Source: Bradyrhizobium sp. RP6
GTDB taxonomy: Bacteria; Pseudomonadota; Alphaproteobacteria; Rhizobiales; Xanthobacteraceae
Length of the DNA stretch: 64,000 bases
NCBI RefSeq assembly: GCF_003837805.1
Contig: NZ_RQIT01000017.1
Location: forward strand, 1-64,000
Reading direction: 5' to 3'
The first letter of the stretch is position 1; each line of letters opens with the position of its first letter. The notes under the pieces are model-generated. The model was not told where the DNA came from. It was given only the letters and a program-made list of their open reading frames with translations, and made no database searches. Position numbers and translations under genes: made by a program. Positions 8,770 to 17,548 of the stretch are shown piece after piece.

Positions 8770-9381
8770 ATGGCGTTGGCGAACAAAAAATTTCTTCCGG
8801 CCGCCGAAGAGCGCAGGCGCTTCCAGCGGGTGAAGGTGCACCTGCTCGGCCGTTACATGCTGCCGGACCGCCGGGAATTCCCCTGCCAGGTGATCAACAT
8901 GTCGCCGGGCGGCCTCGCCCTGCTCGCGCCCGGCATCGGCAATGTCGGCGACCGCGTCGTCGCCTATCTCGACCATATCGGCCGCGTCGAGGGCAAGATC
9001 ACCCGCATCATCGACAACGGCTTCGCCATGACGATCGGTGCGACGCCGAGGAAGCGCGACAAGCTCGCGGCCCAGCTGACCTGGCTCGCGAACCGCGATA
9101 TCCTCAATCTGCCGGAGGACCGCCGTCACGACCGTATCGTGCCGCGCAACCCCATCGCAGTGCTGACGCTCGAGGACGGCACCAAGATGACCTGCCGCAT
9201 CATCGACCTCTCGCTGTCGGGCGCCGCGATCGCCGCGGAGAACCGCCCGCCGCTGAAATCGACGGTGCTGCTCGGCCGGGTCCAGGGCCGCGTGGTCCGA
9301 AACCTCGAAGACGGCTTCGCGCTGGAGTTCCTGCACGAGCAGCCGATCGAGACACTCGAAGAGAGCGTTACCGCGCGGTAA
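8770..9381 (+). CDS. Tandem PilZ-domain protein
   Basis: About 203 residues holding two PilZ domains, the c-di-GMP receptor fold. The first has RRRFQR at residues 15-20 and NMSPGG at 43-48; the second has RRHDR at 118-122 and DLSLSG at 146-151. These correspond to the RxxxR and (D/N)xSxxG ligand-binding motifs, so both halves keep most binding residues. The role is probably c-di-GMP-dependent control of motility or surface polysaccharide, an inference from family. I prefer ATG 8770 over the longer frame from 8716, whose first residues have no family resemblance. A strong terminator follows at 9420-9453. Confidence 0.85.
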   Translation: MALANKKFLPAAEERRRFQRVKVHLLGRYMLPDRREFPCQVINMSPGGLALLAPGIGNVGDRVVAYLDHIGRVEGKITRIIDNGFAMTIGATPRKRDKLAAQLTWLANRDILNLPEDRRHDRIVPRNPIAVLTLEDGTKMTCRIIDLSLSGAAIAAENRPPLKSTVLLGRVQGRVVRNLEDGFALEFLHEQPIETLEESVTAR

Positions 9382-9419
9382 ACCGCGAGGACGCGCAAAC
9401 CCCGTTATTTCCAGGCTCG

Positions 9420-9453
9420 AAGGCGGCCTCCGCGATGCGGACGCCGCCTTTTT
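9420..9453 (+). terminator. Rho-independent terminator after the PilZ gene
   Basis: AAGGCGGC and GCCGCCTT pair, continued inside by TCCGC/GCGGA across one C-C mismatch, with a GAT loop and five T bases at the end. It is about 40 bases past the PilZ stop. Confidence 0.85.
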
Positions 9454-9548
9454 CATGGCCCGCGGCGAGCCGCCTTGCGGTTAACGCGTCGGTTGCGGAT
9501 GTGCGCAAACCACGCTTCTGCCAGCGTTTCCGCCTTAACCGGTAAAAT

Positions 9549-9608
9549 TTGAATCAATTGCAGTCATGTCGAATTTTACTCGAATTCGATTCAAGTATAG
9601 ATCGAATT
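9549..9608. promoter_or_regulatory. Phased TCGAATT repeats upstream of the cysteine protease gene
   Basis: TCGAATT occurs at 9569, 9580 and 9602, spaced 11 and 22 bases, and a related TTGAATC occurs at 9549. The stretch is markedly AT-rich compared with its surroundings and ends about 105 bases before the start of the transglutaminase-like protease. Helical spacing suggests an array of binding sites on one DNA face. No regulator is identified. Confidence 0.3.
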
Positions 9609-9712
9609 TGCCGCGCCTTTTACTTGCATTCGTCTCGACTTGACTTGACTGACTTAGCGGCAGCTCAAAAGCTCCGTGCGCAATGTGGTCCCAACAAGAA
9701 ACGGGGACCGCA

Positions 9713-10339
9713 ATGTTTGACTTCAGGGGACAGGGGAAGAGGCTGGCGCTGGCCGCCATGCTCTTCGGGATCAGCGCGACGGCGCAGGCCGGCGAAAGCC
9801 GCCTGCTCTACGCGAGCCTCGGCGACACCACGCGTGCGCCGATCGGCTGGGTCGAGTTCTGCGCGGACAACGCCGCCCAGTGCCAGGGCGCACCGATGCA
9901 GCCGCGCGACATCGTGATGTCGCAGGCCGCATGGCGCGACCTCGTCAAGGTCAATCGCTGGGTCAACGAGACCGTCAAGCCTTTGACCGACCAGGAGCAC
10001 TGGGGCGTGATCGAGAAGTGGTCGCTGCCATCGGACGGCTACGGCGACTGTGAAGACTACGTGCTGTTGAAGCGCAAGATGCTGATCGACGCCGGATGGC
10101 CACGCCAAGCCCTGCTGATCACCGTCGTGCGCGACAAGAAGGGCGAAGGCCACGCGGTGCTGACGGTGAAGACCGACAAGGGCGAGTTCGTTCTCGACAA
10201 TCAGAACGAGAACGTCGTTGCTTGGACGGAGACCGGCTACCGCTTCGTGAAGCGCCAGTCGCAGAGCGATCCCAATGTCTGGGTCTCGCTGGGCGATACC
10301 AAGCCGGCGGTCTCCACCGCCAGCGCGAAAGATCAGTAG
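9713..10339 (+). CDS. Periplasmic transglutaminase-like cysteine protease (BTLCP family)
   Basis: A 208-residue exported protein. A signal peptide ends around AQA at residues 24-26. The catalytic triad of bacterial transglutaminase-like cysteine proteases is visible as C113 (YGDCEDY), H147 (GHAVL) and D162 (LDN). The best-known member, LapG, cleaves a surface adhesin under c-di-GMP control; the double-PilZ gene just upstream makes a link with c-di-GMP tempting, but no adhesin or LapD gene is in the window. The start at ATG 9713 has GGGGA ahead of it. A strong terminator follows. Confidence 0.88.
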   Translation: MFDFRGQGKRLALAAMLFGISATAQAGESRLLYASLGDTTRAPIGWVEFCADNAAQCQGAPMQPRDIVMSQAAWRDLVKVNRWVNETVKPLTDQEHWGVIEKWSLPSDGYGDCEDYVLLKRKMLIDAGWPRQALLITVVRDKKGEGHAVLTVKTDKGEFVLDNQNENVVAWTETGYRFVKRQSQSDPNVWVSLGDTKPAVSTASAKDQ

Positions 10340-10406
10340 GAACGAGACAACGAGTTACGCGGCCCGGTCACATCCCCACCCCTCCCCGTCCCAGACCGGT
10401 TCGCGC

Positions 10407-10436
10407 GCGGCCAGCCATCCCCCAATGGCTGGCCGC
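10407..10436 (+). terminator. Rho-independent terminator
   Basis: A perfect 12-bp stem (GCGGCCAGCCAT with its complement at 10425-10436) and a 6-base loop are followed by AACTTTTCTT. It lies between the convergent cysteine protease and FAD-Rieske genes and works best for the plus-strand gene. Confidence 0.85.
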
Positions 10437-10459
10437 AACTTTTCTTGGAGCGGGGCAGC

Positions 10460-12007
10460 TCACTCTGCGGCTTCAAGATTGGCCGGCTTCTCGACCTCGC
10501 CCAACGGCGACACCGCGGGACCATTGAGCGCAGTGCCATCAGGGGCGAACTGCGACCCGTGGCACGGACAGTCCCAGCACTGCTCCAGCGCGTTCCAATG
10601 CACGACGCAGCCGAGATGGGTGCAACTCGCCGAGTGCAGATGCAGGCGTCCGTCGCGATCCCGGCAAGCCGCGACCTTTTTCAAGCCGCTGCGAACGAGA
10701 CGCCCCTCCCCGGGCCGCAGCTGCTCGACGCTCGCAATCTCGCTCGCCGTCAGATACTCCGCAAAATTCTTCAGCGGCGTGATGTTCTCGCTGATGAACT
10801 CGCCGATGTTCTTCTGAATCTTCCGTGACGGGGCGTAGATCTCTTCCCACGGGCTTGCGCCCGTCGTGATCAGATCCGTCACCAACAGGCCAGCGACAAG
10901 CCCGTTCGTGATCCCTTGCCCGGAATCACCGCTGACGATGAAGACATGCTCCTCGCCGGGGCTGCAGCCAATGAAGCCGGCGAAATCGACCGGCTCCAGC
11001 ACCTGGCCGGACCATCGATGCGTGACCTCGCGCAAATCCGGCAAGCGCTCGCGCGCCCAGCGCTCGAGCGCGTCGAGGCGCTGCGCGCCATCGTTCGCTT
11101 CACCCGACTTATGATCTTCTCCGCCAATGATGACGATATCCTCATCGGCAGAGAACGGCTGGAGCCGAACATAGTGATAAGGATCAAGCGTATCCCAATA
11201 GAGCGCATCCTCCAGCCCGCCGGCCGCCATCTTCGCGGCGAGCGCATAGGTGCGGTAAGGCGCTTGCTTGGTGTGGATCGCCACCTCCACATTGACGGGC
11301 GAGTTCGTCGCGACCACGACGTCGGTGGCGTGGAGCTCGTGGCCTGAGGCGGTCGTCACGACCATGCCGCCATGTTGTTCACAAATGCCCTCAACACAGG
11401 TGTCGGCGTAGAGCCGCGCCCCGCGACGCTCGAGCGCGCCCGCCAGACCCGCAAGGTATTTGGTTGGATGCAAGCGTGCCTGACGCGGAAACCGCAGTGA
11501 ACGCATCTGACCTTTGGCATGGAACGGGGTCGGCTTGGTGCAGTCTTCGACGGGAATTCCGAGCTTGCGGCAGCAATCCAGTTCCTTGTCCAACTCGGTT
11601 GCGGGCGTTTCTTTTGCCAGCACCCAGTAGCCGTCGACACGCCGAAAATCGCAATCGATGTGCTCGGCGGCCTGGATGGCCTCGGCGCGATCGATCGCGG
11701 CAGCGACGCTTTGATAATAGCGCCTCGCACAGTCGGGCCCGCGCACCCTGACCAGTTCGTCGTAACCGTCGTCGAATGCCGTGGCCAGATGCGCCGTGGT
11801 GCGCGCCGTCATCCCGCTGCCGATAGCGCCACGGTCCAGCACCACGACAGAGCGTCCATGGCTGGCAAGCTCATAGGCAACCGACAGCCCGGCAATTCCC
11901 GCGCCGACAACGACGACATCTGTGCCCACCGTACTGGATAGCGCCGGCGCGTCCGCGACCGAAACATCCATCCAGAGCGATTGGGTGTGCTCATCCCGTA
12001 CGTTCAT
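10460..12007 (-). CDS. FAD-dependent oxidoreductase with C-terminal Rieske domain
   Basis: A 515-residue fusion. The N-terminal part is a DAO/glycine-oxidase-type flavoprotein with the FAD turn [16 protein letters not shown] and the closing [11 protein letters not shown] region. The last about 90 residues form a Rieske [2Fe-2S] domain with CTHLGC and CPCHGSQF as cluster ligands. Such fusions, sometimes called YhfW-like, pass electrons from an amine or amino-acid type substrate to an iron-sulfur centre; the substrate is unknown. The start at ATG 12007 has GAGGAG upstream on the minus strand. The open frame extends further to 12268, but that part overlaps the divergent 75-residue gene and has no family resemblance. 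Confidence 0.9.
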   Translation of the reverse strand: MNVRDEHTQSLWMDVSVADAPALSSTVGTDVVVVGAGIAGLSVAYELASHGRSVVVLDRGAIGSGMTARTTAHLATAFDDGYDELVRVRGPDCARRYYQSVAAAIDRAEAIQAAEHIDCDFRRVDGYWVLAKETPATELDKELDCCRKLGIPVEDCTKPTPFHAKGQMRSLRFPRQARLHPTKYLAGLAGALERRGARLYADTCVEGICEQHGGMVVTTASGHELHATDVVVATNSPVNVEVAIHTKQAPYRTYALAAKMAAGGLEDALYWDTLDPYHYVRLQPFSADEDIVIIGGEDHKSGEANDGAQRLDALERWARERLPDLREVTHRWSGQVLEPVDFAGFIGCSPGEEHVFIVSGDSGQGITNGLVAGLLVTDLITTGASPWEEIYAPSRKIQKNIGEFISENITPLKNFAEYLTASEIASVEQLRPGEGRLVRSGLKKVAACRDRDGRLHLHSASCTHLGCVVHWNALEQCWDCPCHGSQFAPDGTALNGPAVSPLGEVEKPANLEAAE

Positions 12008-12138
12008 GACAATGCTCCTCACCAAGGAACGAACGACGCGACAAGACCAGGGTTCCTCTCGTGCAGCCGTCGAGCAGAAATACCATTGAGGCGCCGCGTT
12101 GATTAGGAACCTTCGTCGCGCTCGCGCTTGAAAACGGC

Positions 12139-12366
12139 ATGAAAGATCCATCACCCGGAATGCGCAGGGCGCTGCGTCAGGCCCAGTTGTACGGCCACCT
12201 GCTCGTTCGAAACGACAGGCTGTATTACCCAGGGGGCAACCACCCGATCTGCTCGGTACAGCTTGCACGGGAGATGATCAGGTCAGGGTGGATGACAAAA
12301 CGAGACGGCGATTACGAGATCACACCGGACGGGCAGCTCGCCGCAGAACGCGAATTCAGTCCCTGA
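12139..12366 (+). CDS. Small conserved-looking protein, 75 residues
   Basis: Not recognised. The product is basic at its start ([21 protein letters not shown]), has a central [11 protein letters not shown] segment and ends in [14 protein letters not shown], which resembles the wing of a small winged-helix domain. Codon use fits the genome. It is divergent from the FAD-Rieske gene and convergent with the GntR gene, so it is probably transcribed alone. Confidence 0.6.
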   Translation: MKDPSPGMRRALRQAQLYGHLLVRNDRLYYPGGNHPICSVQLAREMIRSGWMTKRDGDYEITPDGQLAAEREFSP

Positions 12367-12407
12367 GCGGCAGCAGCTCTGGCGGCGGCGCTTGCGATCC
12401 GTAGGGA

Positions 12408-13115
12408 TCAGACGCCCAGCACGTCCGCGAGCCGCAGCTCGTCAGCGGAGGGATCTTTCAGAAACAGCTCGGCCTCGATCTCAGTCAGATGCGACAGCAT
12501 CTGCGCGCGTGCAGCGGCCTTGTCACGCTTGCGGATCGCTCCGACGATGCCGGCGTGGTGATCGGTGCCGCAGGCCGGCGTGTCGTGACGGCGGTAGAGC
12601 AGGATGATGAGCGAGGAGCGCGCGATCAGCTCCTTCAGGAATCCGAGATAGATGCTGTGGCCGCTCATCTCGGCCACGAGCCGATGAAACTCGCCGGAGA
12701 GCCGCACCGAGGCGCGCGCATCGCCGCGCAGCTCCGCCTCGCGCTCCTCGGTGAGATGGCGCTGCAGGCGATCGAGCCAGGCCGGCGACGCCGCATCGAT
12801 TGCATGGTCGACGATGGTGGGCTCGATCAGGCGCCGTGCCTCGAACACCTCGCGGGCATCGGCGGGCGTCGGGCGCGCGACGAAGGCGCCGCGATTTTTC
12901 TCGATGTTGACGATGCCCTCATGCGCAAGCTGCTGCAGCGCGGTGCGCACCAGCGTGCGGCTCGCGCCGTAGATCTCACCGATCTCGTCCTCGCCGAGCT
13001 TGGTGCCAGGCAGCAGGCGATGTTCAAGGATCGCGGCGGTCACACCCTCCCGGATACGGCTGACACGATCGCTCGCATCTGGCGTATCGGATTTTGGGCG
13101 GGTCTTGGCAGCCAT
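12408..13115 (-). CDS. GntR family transcriptional regulator (FadR/VanR type)
   Basis: A 235-residue repressor or activator. An N-terminal winged helix-turn-helix (LGEDEIGEIYGASRTLVRTALQQLAHEGIV) is followed by an all-helical FCD ligand domain with metal-binding-type histidines (EFHRLVAE, HHAGIVGAI). The start at ATG 13115 (MAAKTRP) is chosen; the frame to 13196 adds an unrelated leader. It is divergent from the ABC importer and racemase genes at 13370-18280 and is the obvious candidate for their regulator, probably answering to the imported compound. Confidence 0.88.
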   Translation of the reverse strand: MAAKTRPKSDTPDASDRVSRIREGVTAAILEHRLLPGTKLGEDEIGEIYGASRTLVRTALQQLAHEGIVNIEKNRGAFVARPTPADAREVFEARRLIEPTIVDHAIDAASPAWLDRLQRHLTEEREAELRGDARASVRLSGEFHRLVAEMSGHSIYLGFLKELIARSSLIILLYRRHDTPACGTDHHAGIVGAIRKRDKAAARAQMLSHLTEIEAELFLKDPSADELRLADVLGV

Positions 13116-13369
13116 GGGCGTGAGGGCTCGATCGGCGACGTTCCCTCGAATGTTAGTCGACGAGCTGTATCCAATCACAGGCGAAACTTTATACAATCTT
13201 CGCTCATTTTGTGTGCAGGCGTCCGCGCATGCGCCGGTCGGCCAAGCTGCGCCAGCATTGACCTAACGATCTGACTCCGCTGCACAGTTTTCGAAATTCG
13301 ACTGGCCGCGGGCTGTTGGCACGGAGCTTGCGGAGAGAGGCCGGACGCATCGCCCTCCTCGGACACGCC

Positions 13370-14356
13370 ATGGCCATTCCCGCCGCACTCGAACTGGTCG
13401 CCGTCACCAAGCGCTACGACGCCACGCTGGCGGTCGACAACATCAACCTGAAGATCCCGGCCGGCACCTATTGCTGCCTGCTCGGCCCCTCCGGCTGCGG
13501 CAAGACCTCGACCCTGCGCATGATCGCGGGGCACGAGGCGGTCAGCGAGGGCGACATCATCCTGGGCGCGCAGAACGTCACCGACCTCGAGCCCGCCAAG
13601 CGCGGCACGGCGATGATGTTCCAATCCTACGCGCTGTTTCCGCACCTCTCCGTGCTCGACAATGTCGCGTTTGCGCTGAAGATGCGCGGCGTCGACAAGC
13701 CGACGCGGCACAAGCGTGCCGGCGAGTTGCTCGAGCTGGTCGCGATGAGCCAATATGCAGGCCGCCTCCCCGCGCAGCTCTCCGGCGGCCAGCAACAGCG
13801 CGTCGCGCTCGCCCGGGCGCTGATCACCGAGCCGCAGATCCTCCTGCTCGACGAGCCGCTCTCCGCGCTCGATCCGTTCCTGCGGGTGAAGATGCGCGGC
13901 GAGCTGAAGCGGCTGCAGCGCGAGCTCGGCATCAGCTTCATCCAGGTCACCCATGGCCAGGAAGAGGCGATGGCACTCGCCGACCACATCGTGGTGATGA
14001 ACCACGGCCGGATCGAGCAGCAGGGTACGGCGCGCGACATCTTCCACCATCCCCGCACCGAATTCGTGGCCCGCTTCATCGGCGGCCACAATGTCCTCAG
14101 CGATGCCGGCAACCTCATCGCCGTCCGCGCCGATCAGCTCGGCATCGTACCGTTCGCTGACGGTGCGTTCGGCGCGCCGGCGCTGCTGACCCAGACCGAA
14201 TACCAGGGCTCCTACATCGCCGTCTCGCTCACGCTCGACGACGGCACCGCCCTGTTCTCCCACATTCCCGAGGCTAACTTCGACGTCCACCCGTTCCGTC
14301 CGGGCGACCGCGTGCTGGCCACCTGGGATCCCGCCAAGGCGCGACGCCTGCAATAG
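13370..14356 (+). CDS. ABC transporter ATP-binding protein (spermidine/putrescine PotA type)
   Basis: A 328-residue importer ATPase. Walker A is GPSGCGKTS, the signature is LSGGQQQRVALARAL and Walker B is ILLLDEPLSALD. A C-terminal TOBE-type extension follows, as in PotA. The frame opens at 13316, but ATG 13370 (MAIPAALELVAV) is the natural start. It is the first gene of a four-gene importer plus racemase, transcribed divergently from the GntR regulator. Substrate is a small polycation or related amine by family, but the racemase at the end points to an amino-acid or hydantoin-type compound. Confidence 0.92.
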   Translation: MAIPAALELVAVTKRYDATLAVDNINLKIPAGTYCCLLGPSGCGKTSTLRMIAGHEAVSEGDIILGAQNVTDLEPAKRGTAMMFQSYALFPHLSVLDNVAFALKMRGVDKPTRHKRAGELLELVAMSQYAGRLPAQLSGGQQQRVALARALITEPQILLLDEPLSALDPFLRVKMRGELKRLQRELGISFIQVTHGQEEAMALADHIVVMNHGRIEQQGTARDIFHHPRTEFVARFIGGHNVLSDAGNLIAVRADQLGIVPFADGAFGAPALLTQTEYQGSYIAVSLTLDDGTALFSHIPEANFDVHPFRPGDRVLATWDPAKARRLQ

Positions 14357-14398
14357 CGCCGATCGATCACTGGAATGCGCAACAGAGGAGTGACTGAC

Positions 14399-15688
14399 AT
14401 GAGCGAGACCACCAGGACGACCGGCGTCAGCCGCCGCACGCTGCTCAAGGGCACCGCAGGTCTCGCCGGCCTTGCCGCCGGCTCGGGCGCGATCACCGGC
14501 TTTCCCAACGTGAAGTCGGCCGACGCGAAGGTGCTGCGCTATCTCGGCACCGCCGTGAACGAGGGCGACGACATCTCCAGGCAGTGCCTGAAGGACACCG
14601 GCATCAAGATCGAATACATCACCGCGACCACCGACGACGTCACCAAGCGCGTCATGACCCAGCCGAATTCCTTCGACGTGCTGGACACCGAATATTTCTC
14701 GCTGAAGAAGATCGTGCCGTCGGGCAACATTCTTCCGCTCGATGCCAAGAAGATCAAACAGTTCGACAACATCACGCCTGTCTTCACCAAGGGCGAGACG
14801 CCCGGCGGCAAGAAGATCGGCGGCCAGGGCACGGCGCCCTGGAAGGTGCTCTACCTCGAAGGCAAGGACTCCAAGAAGTTCGCGACGTCGGCGACTGAAT
14901 TCGTCACGCTGATCCCGACCGTCTACAACGCCGACACGCTCGGCATCCGCCCCGACCTGATCAAGCGGCCGATCAATTCCTGGTCCGAGCTGCTCAACCC
15001 CGAGTTCAAGGGCAAGGCCTCGATCCTCAACATCCCCTCGATCGGCATCATGGACGCCGCGATGGTCGTGGAGGCCTCCGGCAAGTACAAATATGCCGAC
15101 AAGGGCAACATGACCAAGGAAGAGATCGATCTCACCATGAAGGTCATGACCGAAGCCAAGAAGGCCGGTCAGTTCCGCGCCTTCTGGAAGGATTTCAACG
15201 AGAGCGTCAACCTGATGGCCTCGGGCGAGACCGTGATCCAGTCGATGTGGTCGCCGGCGGTGACGAAGGTGCGCTCGATGGGCGTCCCCTGCACTTTCCA
15301 GCCGCTCAAGGAAGGCTACCGCTCCTGGGCCTCGGGCTTCTGCGTCTCCAAGGGAGTCTCGGGTGCAAAGCTCGAATGGGCATATGAGTTCGTCAACTGG
15401 TTCCTGTCCGGCTATGCCGGCGCCTATCTCAATCGCCAAGGCTATTACTCCGCCGTCCTCTCCACCGCGAAGGCGCACATGGAGCCCTACGAGTGGGCCT
15501 ATTGGATGGAAGGCAAGCCGGCCGAGAAGGACATCAAGGCGCCCGACGGCTCGCTGCTCGAGAAGGCCGGCGCGGTGCGCGATGGCGGCTCCTATGAGGA
15601 CCGCATGGGCGCGGTCGCGTGCTGGAACGCGGTAATGGACGAGAACGACTACATGGTCCGCAAGTGGAATGAGTTCATCGCGGCGTAA
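14399..15688 (+). CDS. ABC transporter periplasmic binding protein (PotD/F-like), Tat-exported
   Basis: A 429-residue solute receptor. The leader carries the twin-arginine motif SRRTLLKG and a Gly/Ala-rich stretch, so it is probably exported folded by the Tat system. The mature part has the bilobal layout of PotD/PotF-like proteins, with YNADTLG and the hinge-region segment GETVIQSMWSPAV. The start at ATG 14399 has GAGGAG at 14385-14390. It lies 42 bases after the ATPase and is followed within 6 bases by the first permease. Confidence 0.9.
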   Translation: MSETTRTTGVSRRTLLKGTAGLAGLAAGSGAITGFPNVKSADAKVLRYLGTAVNEGDDISRQCLKDTGIKIEYITATTDDVTKRVMTQPNSFDVLDTEYFSLKKIVPSGNILPLDAKKIKQFDNITPVFTKGETPGGKKIGGQGTAPWKVLYLEGKDSKKFATSATEFVTLIPTVYNADTLGIRPDLIKRPINSWSELLNPEFKGKASILNIPSIGIMDAAMVVEASGKYKYADKGNMTKEEIDLTMKVMTEAKKAGQFRAFWKDFNESVNLMASGETVIQSMWSPAVTKVRSMGVPCTFQPLKEGYRSWASGFCVSKGVSGAKLEWAYEFVNWFLSGYAGAYLNRQGYYSAVLSTAKAHMEPYEWAYWMEGKPAEKDIKAPDGSLLEKAGAVRDGGSYEDRMGAVACWNAVMDENDYMVRKWNEFIAA

Positions 15689-15693
15689 CGGAC

Positions 15694-16647
15694 ATGTCGG
15701 AAGAAGTTCTGCAACAGGCAACCCCGGGCTTGATCCCGGGGTCGGGCGCAGCGCGCGCCGCAAAGCCGACGCGGCTGTCGCCGTCCTTCATCTCCTGGCT
15801 CCAGGCCGGGCCGATGATGCTGGTGTTTCTCGCCTTCTTCCTCATTCCGCTCGTCTTCGTCGTCATCGTCTCGTTCTGGGACTACAACGAATACCAGCTG
15901 CTGCCGGCTTTCTCCGGCCGCGGCTACACCGACACTTTCGAGGGTTGCCTCGCGCAGCTCCCCGAGCTCTGCACCATCGGCAAGACCTATCTGAAGACGC
16001 TGAAGCTGTGCTTCCTGGTCTGGGCCATTACGCTGTTCATCGGATTCTGGGTGGCCTATTTCCTCGCCTTCCACGTCAAGTCCAAGACCTGGCAGATGGG
16101 ACTGTCGCTGCTCTGCACGATCCCGTTCTGGACCTCCAACGTGATCCGCATGATCGCCTGGATTCCGCTGCTCGGCCGCAACGGGCTGGTGAACTCAGGC
16201 CTCACTAAAGCGGGGCTGATCAATCACCCGATCGAGTGGCTGCTGTTCTCCGAATTCTCCGTCGTGCTCGCGTTGGTGCATCTCTTCACCTTCTTCATGG
16301 TGGTGCCGATCTTCAATTCCATGGTACGCATCGACAAGTCCCTGATCGAGGCGGCCTATGATGCTGGCGCCAGCGGCTTCCAGACCCTCGTCAACGTCAT
16401 CATCCCGCTCGCAAAACCCGGTATCGTGATCGGCTCGATCTTCGTCATTACCATCGTGATGGGCGACTTCATCACCATCGGCGTGATGGGCGGCCAGCAG
16501 ATCGCCGCCGCCGGCAAGATCATCGAGACGCGCGTGAACGCGCTGCAGCTCCCGGCCGCCGCCGCCAATGCCGTGATCCTGCTCGCGATCACCTTCCTGA
16601 TCATCACCATGATGTCGCGCATTGTCGACATCAAGAAGGAGCTCTGA
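15694..16647 (+). CDS. ABC transporter permease (PotB type)
   Basis: A 317-residue inner-membrane permease with about six hydrophobic segments. The EAA loop, which contacts the ATPase, reads EAAYDAGASGFQTLVNVIIPLAKPGI. The start at ATG 15694 is 5 bases after the binding-protein stop. A cytoplasmic N-terminal extension of about 35 residues precedes the first helix. It forms the translocation channel with the next gene. Confidence 0.92.
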   Translation: MSEEVLQQATPGLIPGSGAARAAKPTRLSPSFISWLQAGPMMLVFLAFFLIPLVFVVIVSFWDYNEYQLLPAFSGRGYTDTFEGCLAQLPELCTIGKTYLKTLKLCFLVWAITLFIGFWVAYFLAFHVKSKTWQMGLSLLCTIPFWTSNVIRMIAWIPLLGRNGLVNSGLTKAGLINHPIEWLLFSEFSVVLALVHLFTFFMVVPIFNSMVRIDKSLIEAAYDAGASGFQTLVNVIIPLAKPGIVIGSIFVITIVMGDFITIGVMGGQQIAAAGKIIETRVNALQLPAAAANAVILLAITFLIITMMSRIVDIKKEL

Positions 16648-16649
16648 GC

Positions 16650-17528
16650 ATGAGGGAAGGACGTCCGCGCTCTTTCTACGTGCTCGCAATCTTCTTCGCG
16701 GCCTACGTATTGTTTCTCTACGGCCCCATGATTGCGATCTACGTGCTGTCGTTCCAGGGGCCGCAGGGCGGCCTCACCTTCCCGATGAACGGCGTCTCGA
16801 CCTTCTGGATCGCGAAACTGTTCCAGGGCACCGGCATCGTCGATCTCGGTGCGGCCTTCCGCCGTTCGCTGCTCCTTGGCCTCGTCGTGATGGTCCTCAC
16901 CGTCGTGCTGTCGGTCGCCGCAGGCATGGCGTTCCGCCGGAAATTCAAGGCGCAAAGTATCCTGTTCTACTCGGCGATCGCGAGCCTGATCGTGCCCTCG
17001 ATCATCACCTCGCTTGGTATCTCGCTGGAATTCCGCATCATCGACGACCTGATCAAAGCGCATTGGAACGAGAATTTCGAAACCTCGATGGGCCTGCTCA
17101 CTTCTGGCCTCGGTGCGCACCTGACCTGGACGCTGCCGTTCGGCCTCCTGATCATGTTCGCGATCTTCAACCGTTTCGACCCGCGCCTCGAGGAAGCCGC
17201 GCGCGATCTCGGCGCGACGCCGTGGCAGACATTCCGTTATGTCGTGCTGCCGATCATCCTGCCCTCGGTGATCGGCATCGGCCTGTTCGGCTTCACGCTG
17301 TCATGGGACGAGCTCGCCCGCTCCAGCCAGGCGATCGGGGCAGTGAATACATTGCCACTCGATCTGCAGGGCCTCACCACCACGGTAACGAACCCCGACA
17401 TCTATGCGCTCGGCACCGTGATCTCAGCCGTCTCGTTCACGATGATCGCCCTTGCGCTCGGCACCATCCACATGCTCAACAAGCGGCAGGCGGCCAAGGG
17501 TTCGAACGCCGGCAAGGGACTCGTCTGA
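16650..17528 (+). CDS. ABC transporter permease (PotC type)
   Basis: A 292-residue inner-membrane permease, partner of the preceding one. The EAA loop reads EEAARDLGATPWQTFRYVVLPIILPSV. It starts 2 bases after the previous stop. Its last 16 bases including the stop (17513-17528) are repeated immediately afterwards, so the gap to the racemase gene is made of that duplicate. Confidence 0.92.
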   Translation: MREGRPRSFYVLAIFFAAYVLFLYGPMIAIYVLSFQGPQGGLTFPMNGVSTFWIAKLFQGTGIVDLGAAFRRSLLLGLVVMVLTVVLSVAAGMAFRRKFKAQSILFYSAIASLIVPSIITSLGISLEFRIIDDLIKAHWNENFETSMGLLTSGLGAHLTWTLPFGLLIMFAIFNRFDPRLEEAARDLGATPWQTFRYVVLPIILPSVIGIGLFGFTLSWDELARSSQAIGAVNTLPLDLQGLTTTVTNPDIYALGTVISAVSFTMIALALGTIHMLNKRQAAKGSNAGKGLV

Positions 17529-17544
17529 CAAGGGACTTGTCTGA
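17513..17544 (+). repeat. 16-bp tandem duplication spanning a stop codon
   Basis: CAAGGGACTCGTCTGA (17513-17528) is followed directly by CAAGGGACTTGTCTGA (17529-17544), with one mismatch. The first copy encodes the permease C-terminus and stop; the second copy supplies the AAGGGA that lies ahead of the racemase ATG at 17549. Confidence 0.9.
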
Positions 17545-17548
17545 TCCG

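Noticed and set aside
13175-15763. Minus-strand open frame of 862 codons opposite the ABC ATPase and binding protein
   Set aside because: It runs across two well-defined genes and their gap; its product is His/Asp/Val-rich and resembles no protein. It is a shadow.
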